Positions 1 through 8,786 of a stretch of 41,461 nucleotides of DNA are shown here, one piece after another. The stretch is from CAZULF01 sp964621215 (GTDB lineage Bacteria > Pseudomonadota > Gammaproteobacteria > UBA1113), in the NCBI GenBank assembly GCA_964621215.1, contig CAZULF010000004.1, forward strand, positions 1 through 41,461, given 5' to 3'. A program made the translations under genes and the position numbers. Each line of letters opens with the position of its first letter. Position 1 is the first letter of the stretch. A model generated the notes under the pieces. The model worked only from the letters and a program-made list of their open reading frames with translations. It did no database searches and was not told the DNA's origin.

Positions 1-3000
1 CAATTTAATGAAAAAGGTGAGGTTATCGGTGAGCGACGTATTGTAGGGTTATATACCTCCGTAGCGTATCACAGTCGACCTTATAGCATTCCAGTTTTGC
101 GTGAAAAAGTGCGCAATGTAATGACTAATTCACGTTTATCAACTAGCGGGCATGCCGGAAAAGCCTTATTAAATATTTTAGAAACATTACCTCGTGATGA
201 CTTGTTCCAAGCGAATGAAACAGAATTACTCGACTTAGCGATGGGCATTCTTTATATGCAAGAACGCCGAGAAATTCGCTTATTCGTGCGTAAAGATGTG
301 TACGGTCGCTTTTTATCTTGTTTGGTCTTCGTTCCTAAAGATCGTTATAACACCGAGTTGCGAGAAGGCATGCAAAACGTGTTGATGAATGCATTCAATG
401 CAGAAGAAATTAGCTATAACACCTTGGTAACAGATTCCGTGCTGGCACGTATTCATTACATGGTGCGTATTGATCCGCAGAAAGAAATAGAGATTGATGT
501 TCCTGCAGTGCAAGAAAAGTTGATTGAAGTGGCGCGCACCTGGCAAGAAGATTTACGTGATGAATTACTCAATTATTTTGGTGAAGAACGATTAAAAGAA
601 CTATCACATTATATTAAAGCCTTCCCTGCGGGTTATCGTGAGAATTGTAGTGTACGAGCCGCCGTGCATGATATTCAGCATATTGAAAAATTACATGATG
701 ATATTAGTATTGCCATGAGTTTATCTCAGGCCCCCAGTGAAACACATCAGTTATTACGCTTTAAGTTATATCGTAAACATCAAGCTGTTTCATTGTCTGA
801 AGCATTACCTATGTTAGAAAATATGGGTTTAAGAGTGTTAAGCGAAGAACCCTATCGCATAGTATTACCCCATAACGAATCTGCGTGGATCAGTGAATTC
901 AGCATGGAGTCGGAACATGGTGCTGAAATAGATATTGAGCAAGTGCAGTCTATTTTCCAAGAGGCTTTCTCACGCATATGGTATGGTAAAGCCGAAAACG
1001 ACGGTTTCAACCGTTTAGTATTAAGCGCGAAATTAACCTGGCAACAAATCACCATGTTACGTGCCTATGCTAAATATTTTAAACAAATAGGGTTTACCTT
1101 CAGTCAAACGTATATTGAAGAAACATTGGCGAAATATTCACATATTGCCGCTTTGTTAGCGCAATTATTTGTTGTTCGATTTTATCCTCATTATGCGGGT
1201 GATCGCACACGTGAAGAAGCCATGCAAGCTTTAGAACAATCAATTAACGAATCGTTTGATACGGTGGTTAATTTGGATGAAGATCGTATTTTGCGACGTT
1301 ATTTGGAAATTATTAAAGCGACAACGCGTACCAATTATTTCCAACATACAGAGTCGGGTGACATCAAACCGTATATTTCCTTTAAATATGATCCTAGCCT
1401 CATAAGTGATTTGCCATTACCGCGACCAACATTGGAAATTTGGGTTTATTCTCCACGAGTGGAAGGGGTGCATTTACGCTCATCAAAAGTCGCACGAGGT
1501 GGCTTACGTTGGTCAGATCGACGTGAGGATTTTCGTACCGAAGTATTGGGTCTTATGAAAGCTCAAAAAGTAAAAAATGCGGTGATTGTACCCTCCGGAG
1601 CGAAAGGTGGTTTTGTTCCTAAGCATTTACCAGAAAATGGGACACGCGAAGAAATTTTACACGAAGGTATCGCTAGCTACCGCATGTTTATTCGAGGCTT
1701 ATTAGATTTAACCGATAATCTCATTGGTGGTGAAATTATTCCACCGGCGAATGTTCTGCGTTACGACGAAGACGATTCTTATTTGGTAGTAGCCGCTGAT
1801 AAAGGTACTGCAACTTTTTCTAATTATGCTAATGAAATCGCAGCAGAATATAGTTTTTGGCTCGATGATGCTTTTGCTTCAGGCGGCGCAACGGGTTATG
1901 ACCATAAGCAAATGGGAATCACAGCGAAAGGTGCTTGGGAATCGACAAAACGACATTTTCGTGAATTAGGCTTGAATACACAAGAGCAGGATTTTACTGT
2001 CATTGGTATTGGTGATTTGGCCGGCGATGTATTTGGTAATGGCATGTTGCAATCACCTCATATTAAATTGCTTGCTGCATTTAATCATATGCATATTTTT
2101 ATTGACCCTAACCCAGATCCGTTTACTAGCTTTAAAGAAAGAGAGCGCATGTTTCATTTAGCTCGATCAACCTGGGAAGATTATAATCCAGAGCTCATTT
2201 CTGAAGGTGGTGGTATTTTTAAACGTTCAGCTAAATCGATTACGCTAACACCACAAATTAAAGCTTTATTTAATATTGCAGCCGATACGATCGAACCCAA
2301 TGCCTTAATTCGCATTATATTGCAATCGAAAGTGGATTTATTGTGGAATGGTGGTATAGGTACATTTGTAAAATCATCGCAAGAACTCAATGATCACGTA
2401 GGCGATAAAACCAATGACGCTATTCGTATTAATGGTAGTGATTTAAATTGCCAAGTTGTAGTAGAGGGTGGAAATCTGGGCTTCACCCAATTAGGACGTA
2501 TTGAATTTGCCTTGAAAGGTGGACGTATTTATACTGATTTTATTGATAACTCTGCCGGTGTTGATTGTTCCGATCATGAAGTCAACGTCAAAATTTTACT
2601 GAATGGTATTGTTGGTAATGAAGATATGACGTTGAAACAACGAAATGAATTGTTATCAGAGATGACCGATGATGTAGGCGCTTTAGTGTTGAAAGATAAT
2701 TACATGCAAACTCAAGCACTCAGCATGGCAACACGACGAGCGTTAAAAAATCATGATTTATATATTCGATTTATGGAAGATATGATTAATAGCGGCGCGC
2801 TAGATCGTGAAATTGAATTTTTGCCAGATGAAAAAACCTTGCAAGAGCGACGCGGCCAAAATAAGACATTAACTGCGCCAGAAATTGCGGTTTTATTAGC
2901 GTATAGCAAAATTCAGCTTAAAGATGATATCTTGCGCAGCGATGTGCCAGAAGATTTATATTTGGCAGAAGTGATTGCCACGGCATTTCCTCCTGCCATT

Positions 3001-3927
3001 AGTGAGCGTTTTCGTGATGCTATGTTAAACCATAGCTTGCGACGAGAAATTATTGCAACGCAAATGAGTAATGCCATTGTGAATTACATGGGCATCACTT
3101 TTGTCAGTCGCGTTAAAGAAGAAACCGGAGCTAGCGTTGATGCTATTGTACGCGCTTATTATATTGCTAACGAAGTGTATAGCGCCAACGCATTATTTCA
3201 AGAAATAGAAGCCTTAGATTACACGATTGATAGCTCGGTGCAATATGACATGATGTTATCGGTTACTCGCTTATTGCGCCGTGCCACACGTTGGATCCTA
3301 CGCAATCATCGTAATGAATTACATAATATTGCTGATATTGTTGCTTTATATAAACCAGAAACAAACGTGCTATATGACAGTATGCCAGATTTATTATCTG
3401 GTGCAGCTCGTTCTTATTTCGATCATTTTCTGAAAATTTATATTGAAGCGGGCGTCCCTAAAGCTTTAGCTAAGCGAACAGCCATTACTATTGCTATGTT
3501 TTCAGGTTTGGATATTATTGCTGCGAGTCTGGAACATGAATTTGATCCTAAACAAATGGCGGTGATTTATTTTAAATTGGGCGCCCAACTAGAATTAGGA
3601 TGGTTACGTGCAAGTATTATTTCTCAAGTGGAAGAAACCCATTGGGATGCATTAGGTAAAGCGGCCTTGCGTGATGATATTGATTTGCAACAACGCGAAT
3701 TGACGATTATTGTGATGCTGCTAAGTAAAAATTGCGCCGACTCATCAGCCTCTTTACAAAACTGGTTAGCAATCCATAAACTGCTTATTGAAAGATGGCA
3801 ACGTGTTTTATTAGGCTTGAAGAATGCCAACGCCATTGAGTTTGTCATGTACGCCGTTACAATTCGTGAGTTGTTTGAATTAACCCAAGCAAGTAAGTTG
3901 TCGGTGAGGGAGAAGCAAGAAAGATAG
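1..3927 (+). CDS. gdhB: NAD-specific glutamate dehydrogenase, large type (5' end outside window)
   Basis: Oxidatively deaminates glutamate to 2-oxoglutarate with NAD+ in the cytosol, feeding the TCA genes that follow. The reading frame is open from base 1 through the TAG at 3925-3927, giving 1308 visible residues; the large GDH family is about 1600 residues, so roughly 300 N-terminal residues lie upstream. The first visible codons (RIVGLYTSVAYHSRP) already match the family, so no start lies in the window. The catalytic core is clear around 1495-1620 (VARGGLRWSDRREDFRTE, then KNAVIVPSGAKGGFVPK), followed by the Rossmann region near 2000-2100 (VIGIGDLAGDVFGNGM) and an IDPNPDP segment. The long C-terminal helical domain is intact. 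The gene is convergent with citrate synthase and separated from it by a palindromic repeat. Confidence 0.95.
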   Translation, partial: QFNEKGEVIGERRIVGLYTSVAYHSRPYSIPVLREKVRNVMTNSRLSTSGHAGKALLNILETLPRDDLFQANETELLDLAMGILYMQERREIRLFVRKDVYGRFLSCLVFVPKDRYNTELREGMQNVLMNAFNAEEISYNTLVTDSVLARIHYMVRIDPQKEIEIDVPAVQEKLIEVARTWQEDLRDELLNYFGEERLKELSHYIKAFPAGYRENCSVRAAVHDIQHIEKLHDDISIAMSLSQAPSETHQLLRFKLYRKHQAVSLSEALPMLENMGLRVLSEEPYRIVLPHNESAWISEFSMESEHGAEIDIEQVQSIFQEAFSRIWYGKAENDGFNRLVLSAKLTWQQITMLRAYAKYFKQIGFTFSQTYIEETLAKYSHIAALLAQLFVVRFYPHYAGDRTREEAMQALEQSINESFDTVVNLDEDRILRRYLEIIKATTRTNYFQHTESGDIKPYISFKYDPSLISDLPLPRPTLEIWVYSPRVEGVHLRSSKVARGGLRWSDRREDFRTEVLGLMKAQKVKNAVIVPSGAKGGFVPKHLPENGTREEILHEGIASYRMFIRGLLDLTDNLIGGEIIPPANVLRYDEDDSYLVVAADKGTATFSNYANEIAAEYSFWLDDAFASGGATGYDHKQMGITAKGAWESTKRHFRELGLNTQEQDFTVIGIGDLAGDVFGNGMLQSPHIKLLAAFNHMHIFIDPNPDPFTSFKERERMFHLARSTWEDYNPELISEGGGIFKRSAKSITLTPQIKALFNIAADTIEPNALIRIILQSKVDLLWNGGIGTFVKSSQELNDHVGDKTNDAIRINGSDLNCQVVVEGGNLGFTQLGRIEFALKGGRIYTDFIDNSAGVDCSDHEVNVKILLNGIVGNEDMTLKQRNELLSEMTDDVGALVLKDNYMQTQALSMATRRALKNHDLYIRFMEDMINSGALDREIEFLPDEKTLQERRGQNKTLTAPEIAVLLAYSKIQLKDDILRSDVPEDLYLAEVIATAFPPAISERFRDAMLNHSLRREIIATQMSNAIVNYMGITFVSRVKEETGASVDAIVRAYYIANEVYSANALFQEIEALDYTIDSSVQYDMMLSVTRLLRRATRWILRNHRNELHNIADIVALYKPETNVLYDSMPDLLSGAARSYFDHFLKIYIEAGVPKALAKRTAITIAMFSGLDIIAASLEHEFDPKQMAVIYFKLGAQLELGWLRASIISQVEETHWDALGKAALRDDIDLQQRELTIIVMLLSKNCADSSASLQNWLAIHKLLIERWQRVLLGLKNANAIEFVMYAVTIRELFELTQASKLSVREKQER

Positions 3928-3944
3928 CGTAGCCTGGATGCAGC
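3928..3944. repeat. Fragment of GTAGCC-type repeat
   Basis: Directly after the glutamate dehydrogenase stop codon, CGTAGCCTGGATGCAGC matches the outer end of the GTAGCC palindrome family seen complete at 15060-15140. Only the first about 17 bases are present, so this is a remnant. Confidence 0.6.
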
Positions 3945-3987
3945 TATGGCCTTACCCACAAGTATCCATATTTCTCACATCTCACCC

Positions 3988-4065
3988 CGTCGCCCCGTGG
4001 CTTGTCCACGGGGTCCAGAAGGTTATAGAGATCTCTGGATCCCGCGAACAAGTCGCGGGACGACG
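3988..4065. repeat. 78-bp palindromic element, copy 1 (intergenic)
   Basis: Two 30-nt hairpin halves in inverted orientation around an 18-nt centre. The left hairpin stem is CCCCGTGG/CCACGGGG; the right is CCCGCGA/TCGCGGG type. It lies between the convergent glutamate dehydrogenase and citrate synthase genes, where it could also serve as a two-way terminator, although no U-tract follows. The left stem differs from the other copies on both sides at once, so pairing is kept. Confidence 0.85.
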
Positions 4066-4086
4066 TGATTTAGGCCAAATGGTATA

Positions 4087-5382
4087 TTACCTCTTCGCAA
4101 TATCCACGTACTCACGTTGAGTGTAACCCGTATATAACTGACGTGGACGTCCAATCTTAGAGTTGGGGTCACTCACCATTTCAGACCAGTTAGCAATCCA
4201 ACCTACCGTTCGAGCTAGCGCAAAAATTACCGTAAACATGCTGGATGGAATTCCTAACGCTTTTAAAGTAATACCAGAATAAAAATCGACATTAGGATAA
4301 AGTTTTTTCTCAATGAAATAATCATCTTCTAATGCAATGCGCTCCAATTCCATCGCTAATTTAAACATGGGGGTATCACCAAGCCCGACAGCTTCCAATA
4401 CTTCATGACAAGTTTGGCGCATGACTTTAGCGCGAGGGTCGTAATTCTTGTAAACACGATGGCCAAAGCCCATCAAACGAAATGAATCATTTTTATCCCG
4501 AGCTTTTGCTAGATATTTGCCAACCTGAGAAATATCGCCGATTTCTTCTAACATGTTAACCACGGCTTCGTTGGCGCCGCCATGGGCAGGGCCCCACAAC
4601 GCAGCAATGCCTGCCGAAATACAAGCAAAAGGGTTAGCGCCGGTTGAGCCCGCCAGGCGGACGGTGGACGTTGAGGCATTTTGTTCATGATCGGCGTGCA
4701 AGATAAAAATACGATCCATAGCGCGTGATAAAACTGGATTAGAAACCCAATCAGCGCTGGGTACAGAAAACATCATACGCAAAAAGTTTTCGCCATAACT
4801 CAGATCATTGCGGGGTGATACAAAAGGTTGTCCAATAGAATATTTGTAACACATAGCAGCAAGTGTAGGCATCTTAGCAATGAGTCTGTAAGCTGAAACC
4901 ACGCGATCTTCTGGATTACTGAGATCCATTGCATCATGATAGAAAGCAGATAAGGCACCGACCACGCCTAACATCACAGCCATCGGATGCGCATCGCGGC
5001 GGAATCCATTAAAGAAATTGCGGATTTGTTCATGCACCAGCGTATGTTTGTTAATATTATCGGAAAAATCTTTAAGTTGGGCTTGTGAAGGAAGTTCTCC
5101 ATTTAATAGCAAATAGCAGACTTCGAGATAATCTGACTTTTCGGCTAATTGCTCAATAGGATAACCGCGGTGTAATAAAATTCCTTTCTCGCCGTCAATA
5201 TATGTAATTTTAGATTCGCAGGAGGCGGTCGACATAAAGCCTGGGTCAAAAGTGAACAAATCTTGCTTCGCCAATGCCGCAATACCGACTACATCAGGCC
5301 CCAAGGTTCCAGAATAAAGGGGTAACTCCAAGGTTTCGTTATTTTTATCAACAGTAAGGGACACATGCTTGGTATCGGCCAT
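4087..5382 (-). CDS. gltA: Citrate synthase
   Basis: Condenses acetyl-CoA and oxaloacetate to citrate, the entry step of the TCA cycle. The 431 residues match the hexameric Gram-negative citrate synthase type in length. Family motifs are visible: LHADHEQNASTSTVR with the first active-site His, GPAHGGANEAV, MGFGHRVYKNYDPRAK with the second active-site His, and NVDFYSG carrying the catalytic Asp. The ATG at 5380-5382 is preceded by AGGAG (5389-5393, minus strand) at good spacing. It is transcribed divergently from sdhC, and both promoters appear to lie in the 170-bp gap. It is convergent with glutamate dehydrogenase. Nothing is unusual in the coding sequence. Confidence 0.97.
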   Translation of the reverse strand: MADTKHVSLTVDKNNETLELPLYSGTLGPDVVGIAALAKQDLFTFDPGFMSTASCESKITYIDGEKGILLHRGYPIEQLAEKSDYLEVCYLLLNGELPSQAQLKDFSDNINKHTLVHEQIRNFFNGFRRDAHPMAVMLGVVGALSAFYHDAMDLSNPEDRVVSAYRLIAKMPTLAAMCYKYSIGQPFVSPRNDLSYGENFLRMMFSVPSADWVSNPVLSRAMDRIFILHADHEQNASTSTVRLAGSTGANPFACISAGIAALWGPAHGGANEAVVNMLEEIGDISQVGKYLAKARDKNDSFRLMGFGHRVYKNYDPRAKVMRQTCHEVLEAVGLGDTPMFKLAMELERIALEDDYFIEKKLYPNVDFYSGITLKALGIPSSMFTVIFALARTVGWIANWSEMVSDPNSKIGRPRQLYTGYTQREYVDIAKR

Positions 5383-5420
5383 TAGAAACTCCTGTTTTGT
5401 GCTCGTAAAATGTCAGGCTT

Positions 5421-5449
5421 AGTTTAACGTAGGGGTGTGACGCGCGCAA
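5421..5449 (-). promoter_or_regulatory. Candidate sigma70 promoter for gltA
   Basis: On the minus strand TTGCGC (5444-5449) is followed after exactly 17 bases by TAAACT (5421-5426), about 40 bases before the citrate synthase start. The match is moderate (four of six at -10), so the call rests mostly on spacing and position. Confidence 0.4.
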
Positions 5450-5460
5450 TAGCATTTGTC

Positions 5461-5489
5461 TTGTTTTACCTGCCTATTCTCGTTATACT
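5461..5489 (+). promoter_or_regulatory. Candidate sigma70 promoter for the sdh-suc operon
   Basis: TTGTTT (5461-5466), a 17-base spacer and TATACT (5484-5489) lie about 65 bases upstream of the sdhC start. The -10 box matches five of six. It would drive sdhCDAB and possibly sucAB in one transcript, back to back with the gltA promoter. Confidence 0.55.
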
Positions 5490-5555
5490 TTGCTGTGTTT
5501 GCCTGTGGGATTTTTACCCCTCTATTCAGTACTTAAGCCTCAAGGAACTATTAAC

Positions 5556-5930
5556 GTGAAAAAAGCCAGACCGGTCAATCTCGATCTTTTGACTATTCGC
5601 ATGCCGATCAATGCAATTGTATCAATTTTGCACCGCATTTCGGGTGTGTTTATTTTTCTCTTCATCCCTATGTTTCTCTGGATGCTCAGGTTATCTACCT
5701 TTTCCGAGCTTGGTTTTCTTCAAATGCAAGAATGCCTGACCAGTCCAATTAGCAAAATGGTGATTTGGGTGGTGCTTTCAGGCCTGATATACCATTTGGT
5801 TGCCGGCATTCGTCATTTAATCATGGATATGGGAATTGGCGAAGAACGTGAGTCGGGTCGCTTGGCTGCGCAACTTACCATGGGTGTGTCGATTATTTTG
5901 ATTCTTTCTCTAGGGGTATGGTTATGGTAA
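5556..5930 (+). CDS. sdhC: Succinate dehydrogenase cytochrome b556 subunit
   Basis: Membrane anchor subunit of complex II, which helps bind heme b and ubiquinone. I place the start at GTG 5556, giving 124 residues (MKKARPVNLD). It has AAGGA at 5542-5546 nine bases upstream, and the family normally begins with this K-K-x-R-P-V-N-L-D block. The frame is open further upstream, but those residues are not family-like. SILHRISG at residues 23-30 carries the Ser, His and Arg that correspond to the quinone-site and helix I residues of E. coli SdhC. The later segment IYHLVAGIRHLIMD holds the expected heme-ligand His. Three hydrophobic helices are visible. The end overlaps sdhD by 7 bases. Confidence 0.93.
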   Translation: MKKARPVNLDLLTIRMPINAIVSILHRISGVFIFLFIPMFLWMLRLSTFSELGFLQMQECLTSPISKMVIWVVLSGLIYHLVAGIRHLIMDMGIGEERESGRLAAQLTMGVSIILILSLGVWLW

Positions 5931-6271
5931 AAAATGCAACAAGCTATACAGGCAATGGCTTACGTGACTGGCTAGTACAACGCGTATCTGCGGTTGTGCT
6001 TGGCATTTATAGTATCTTCCTATTGTTTTACTTTATTACCCACCCGGGGTTGGATTACGCTATTTGGCAAGGTTTATTTGCACAACAATGGATGAAAGTC
6101 GCTACGTTTATCGCTTTATTATCCTTGTTTGCCCATGCCTGGATTGGTATTTGGACCGTTTTAACGGATTATGTCAAACCCACGCACATCCGCGTAACAT
6201 TAGAAGTTTTAGTTATTCTTTCCTTGTTAGCCTACTTGATTTGGGGCGCCGTAATAGTCTGGAGTATTTAA
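5924..6271 (+). CDS. sdhD: Succinate dehydrogenase membrane anchor subunit
   Basis: Second membrane anchor of complex II, pairing with SdhC to hold heme b and the quinone pocket. ATG 5924 (115 residues) is preferred to ATG 5918, because AGGGG lies just upstream at 5912-5916 at better spacing. The N-terminal RDWLVQRVSAVVLGIY segment begins helix I. LFAHAWIGIWTVLTDYV contains the expected heme-ligand His and the Asp-Tyr pair of the quinone site, followed by KPTHIR. The length matches the family. It overlaps the sdhC end and is followed after 4 bases by sdhA, suggesting translational coupling. Confidence 0.93.
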   Translation: MVKNATSYTGNGLRDWLVQRVSAVVLGIYSIFLLFYFITHPGLDYAIWQGLFAQQWMKVATFIALLSLFAHAWIGIWTVLTDYVKPTHIRVTLEVLVILSLLAYLIWGAVIVWSI

Positions 6272-6275
6272 ATTT

Positions 6276-8048
6276 ATGAGCAATAATTTGCCTACTTATA
6301 CATTCGATGCCGTTGTGATTGGCGCGGGTGGTGCAGGAATGCAAGCCTCGTTAAAGCTTGCAAAATCAGGGTTTAAAACAGCGGTGGTCTCTAAAGTGTT
6401 TCCAACGCGTTCGCACACAGTGTCAGCCCAAGGTGGTATTACTTGTGCTTTAGGTAACGCCCATCCCGACGATGTGCGTTGGCATACCTATGATACAGTC
6501 AAAGGCTCAGATTACATTGGCGATCAAGATTGTATTGAATACATGTGTAAAACCGGCCCAGAAGTGGTGTATGAACTAGAGCATATGGGCTTGCCATTCT
6601 CTCGTATGGATGATGGCCGCATTTACCAACGTCCTTTCGGCGGACAATCTAAAAATTTCGGTGGCGAGCAAGCAGCACGTACCTGCGCTGCGGCAGATCG
6701 TACTGGTCATGCATTATTACACACGCTATATCAACAAAACTTAAAAGCCAAAGCGGAAATTTTTTCTGAATGGTATGCCATCGATCTAGTTCCAGCGGCT
6801 AACGGTAATGGTTTCGCTGGCGTGATAGTCATGTGTATTGAAACCGGTGAATTAGCATTCATGAATACACGCGCAATTATTTTTGCTACGGGTGGGGCTG
6901 GACGTATTTTCCAATCCACAACCAATGCCTTGATCAACACCGGTGATGGCGTGGGTATGGCGTTGCGTGCAGGATTACCGCTACAAGATATGGAAATGTG
7001 GCAATTCCATCCAACCGGTATTGCGGGTGCCGGAGTGTTAGTCACCGAAGGCTGTCGCGGTGAAGGTGGTTATCTCATCAATAAAAACGGTGAACGTTTT
7101 ATGGAACGTTATGCACCGCATGCAAAAGATTTAGCATCGCGTGACGTGGTGGCACGAGCGATGGCATTAGAATTACGCGCGGGTAATGGTTTTGATCCGC
7201 ACGGTGTAGATTATGTCAAATTGAAACTCGATCACTTAGGCGCGGATGTCATTAAATCACGTTTACCTGGAATACGTGAATTAGCCATGACATTTGCGGG
7301 AGTCGATCCGATTAAAGATCCGATTCCAGTCGTGCCAACTTGCCATTACATGATGGGAGGTATTCCAACTAACATGCACGGACAAGTGGTCACGATCGAT
7401 GATTTTGGTAATGAGTCTGTGGTTGAAGGGTTGTATGCTGCTGGCGAATGTGCGTGCGTTTCTGTGCATGGCGCTAATCGATTAGGCGGCAATTCCTTAT
7501 TAGATTTAGTGGTATTTGGTCGCGCAGCGGGATTGCATGTGGAAGAACGTCTACGCGATTTTCTGCCGTTACACAGTGCATCAGAAGATGATATGAATAA
7601 AGCTTTATCGCGTTATCGTCGTTGGGAAGAGACTAAATCGGGTGAAAGTGTAAGTAGCATTCGCGCGGATATGCAAAAAGTCATGCAAGAAGATTTCGGC
7701 GTATTCCGCACAGCTGAATTCATGGAAGCGGGTATTGAAAAACTGAAGAAATTGCGCGAACGCTTACAACATGCGGCTATTGGGGATCACACGAAAGTAT
7801 TTAACACGGAATTAATCGAAGCTTTAGAGTTAGATAATTTAATGGATGTGGCTATTGCAAGTGCTTTTGCAGCCAATTTCCGCACCGAAAGCCGTGGTGC
7901 ACATTCACGTGAAGATTTCCCTAAACGCGATGATGAGAATTGGTTAAAACACAGCACTTACCGTTTAGGTGATAAGTTGAGTACGCGCGCAGTGAATATG
8001 AAGCCATTGAACATGCCACCTTTTGAACCAAAAGAGAGAGTATATTAA
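6276..8048 (+). CDS. sdhA: Succinate dehydrogenase flavoprotein subunit
   Basis: Catalytic subunit of complex II that oxidises succinate to fumarate on the cytoplasmic face of the inner membrane. The 590 residues match the family. The dinucleotide-binding GAGGAG motif is at residues 16-21, and FPTRSHTVSAQGG holds His47, the predicted covalent FAD attachment residue (His45 in E. coli). The substrate-side segments WQFHPTGIAGAGVLVTEGCR, CHYMMGGIPTN and GANRLGGNSLLDLVVFGRAAG are all present. The stop codon overlaps the sdhB start by one base (TAATG). It sits in the sdhCDAB order. Confidence 0.98.
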   Translation: MSNNLPTYTFDAVVIGAGGAGMQASLKLAKSGFKTAVVSKVFPTRSHTVSAQGGITCALGNAHPDDVRWHTYDTVKGSDYIGDQDCIEYMCKTGPEVVYELEHMGLPFSRMDDGRIYQRPFGGQSKNFGGEQAARTCAAADRTGHALLHTLYQQNLKAKAEIFSEWYAIDLVPAANGNGFAGVIVMCIETGELAFMNTRAIIFATGGAGRIFQSTTNALINTGDGVGMALRAGLPLQDMEMWQFHPTGIAGAGVLVTEGCRGEGGYLINKNGERFMERYAPHAKDLASRDVVARAMALELRAGNGFDPHGVDYVKLKLDHLGADVIKSRLPGIRELAMTFAGVDPIKDPIPVVPTCHYMMGGIPTNMHGQVVTIDDFGNESVVEGLYAAGECACVSVHGANRLGGNSLLDLVVFGRAAGLHVEERLRDFLPLHSASEDDMNKALSRYRRWEETKSGESVSSIRADMQKVMQEDFGVFRTAEFMEAGIEKLKKLRERLQHAAIGDHTKVFNTELIEALELDNLMDVAIASAFAANFRTESRGAHSREDFPKRDDENWLKHSTYRLGDKLSTRAVNMKPLNMPPFEPKERVY

Positions 8049-8755
8049 TGAAAAAAGTACATTTCCAAATATATCGTTATAATCCAGAAACGGACACAGC
8101 ACCACGTATGCAAGATTATTATCTGGAAGTGCCAACTGATCGTGATACGATGTTATTACGTGCATTATTAATGCTGAAAGAGCAAGATGGTACCATCACT
8201 TTTCGCCGTTCTTGTGGTGAAGGTGTGTGCGGTTCTGATGGCATGAACATTAATGGTCGTAATGGCCTGGCCTGTATTACTAATTTATCGTCATTAAAAC
8301 AGCCTATTATTTTAAGACCATTACCTGGTTTCCCAGTGATACGTGATCTTGTAGTCGATATGACCGAGTTTTATAAACAATATGAAAAAATTAAACCCTA
8401 TTTACAAAATGATGATCCTGCCCCTGCGAAAGAACGATTACAATCACCCAAAGATCGCGCTAAATTAGATGGGTTATACGAATGTATTTTATGTGCATGT
8501 TGTTCCAGTTCCTGTCCTTCATTCTGGTGGAATCCAGATAAATTTGTTGGGCCTGCAGGATTATTGCAAGCATATCGATTTGTTGTGGATAGTCGAGATA
8601 CCCATACGGAAGAGCGCTTATCCGCTTTAGATGATCCCTTTAGTCTTTTCCGTTGTCGTGGCATCATGAATTGTGTGGATGTGTGTCCTAAAGGATTGAA
8701 TCCAACCAAAGCCATTGGCAAATTACGTTCGCAATTATTGCAACATGGATCATGA
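8048..8755 (+). CDS. sdhB: Succinate dehydrogenase iron-sulfur subunit
   Basis: Carries electrons from the flavin of SdhA to quinone through [2Fe-2S], [4Fe-4S] and [3Fe-4S] clusters. The 235 residues are standard. The [2Fe-2S] ligands appear as Cys56, Cys61, Asp64 and Cys76; the Asp in third position is the usual SdhB variant. The second domain holds CILCACCSSSCP and CRGIMNCVDVCPKGLNP, which ligate the other clusters. NPDKFVGPAGLLQAYRF adjoins the quinone site. It starts by one-base overlap with sdhA, and sucA follows after about 30 bases. Confidence 0.98.
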   Translation: MKKVHFQIYRYNPETDTAPRMQDYYLEVPTDRDTMLLRALLMLKEQDGTITFRRSCGEGVCGSDGMNINGRNGLACITNLSSLKQPIILRPLPGFPVIRDLVVDMTEFYKQYEKIKPYLQNDDPAPAKERLQSPKDRAKLDGLYECILCACCSSSCPSFWWNPDKFVGPAGLLQAYRFVVDSRDTHTEERLSALDDPFSLFRCRGIMNCVDVCPKGLNPTKAIGKLRSQLLQHGS

Positions 8756-8786
8756 TTTCCATAGTATATTTTGAGGCAATGAAACA

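Noticed and set aside
3938..4120. Open frame of 60 codons between glutamate dehydrogenase and citrate synthase
   Set aside because: It is formed by read-through of the stop-poor palindromic element; no ribosome site, and its end overlaps gltA.
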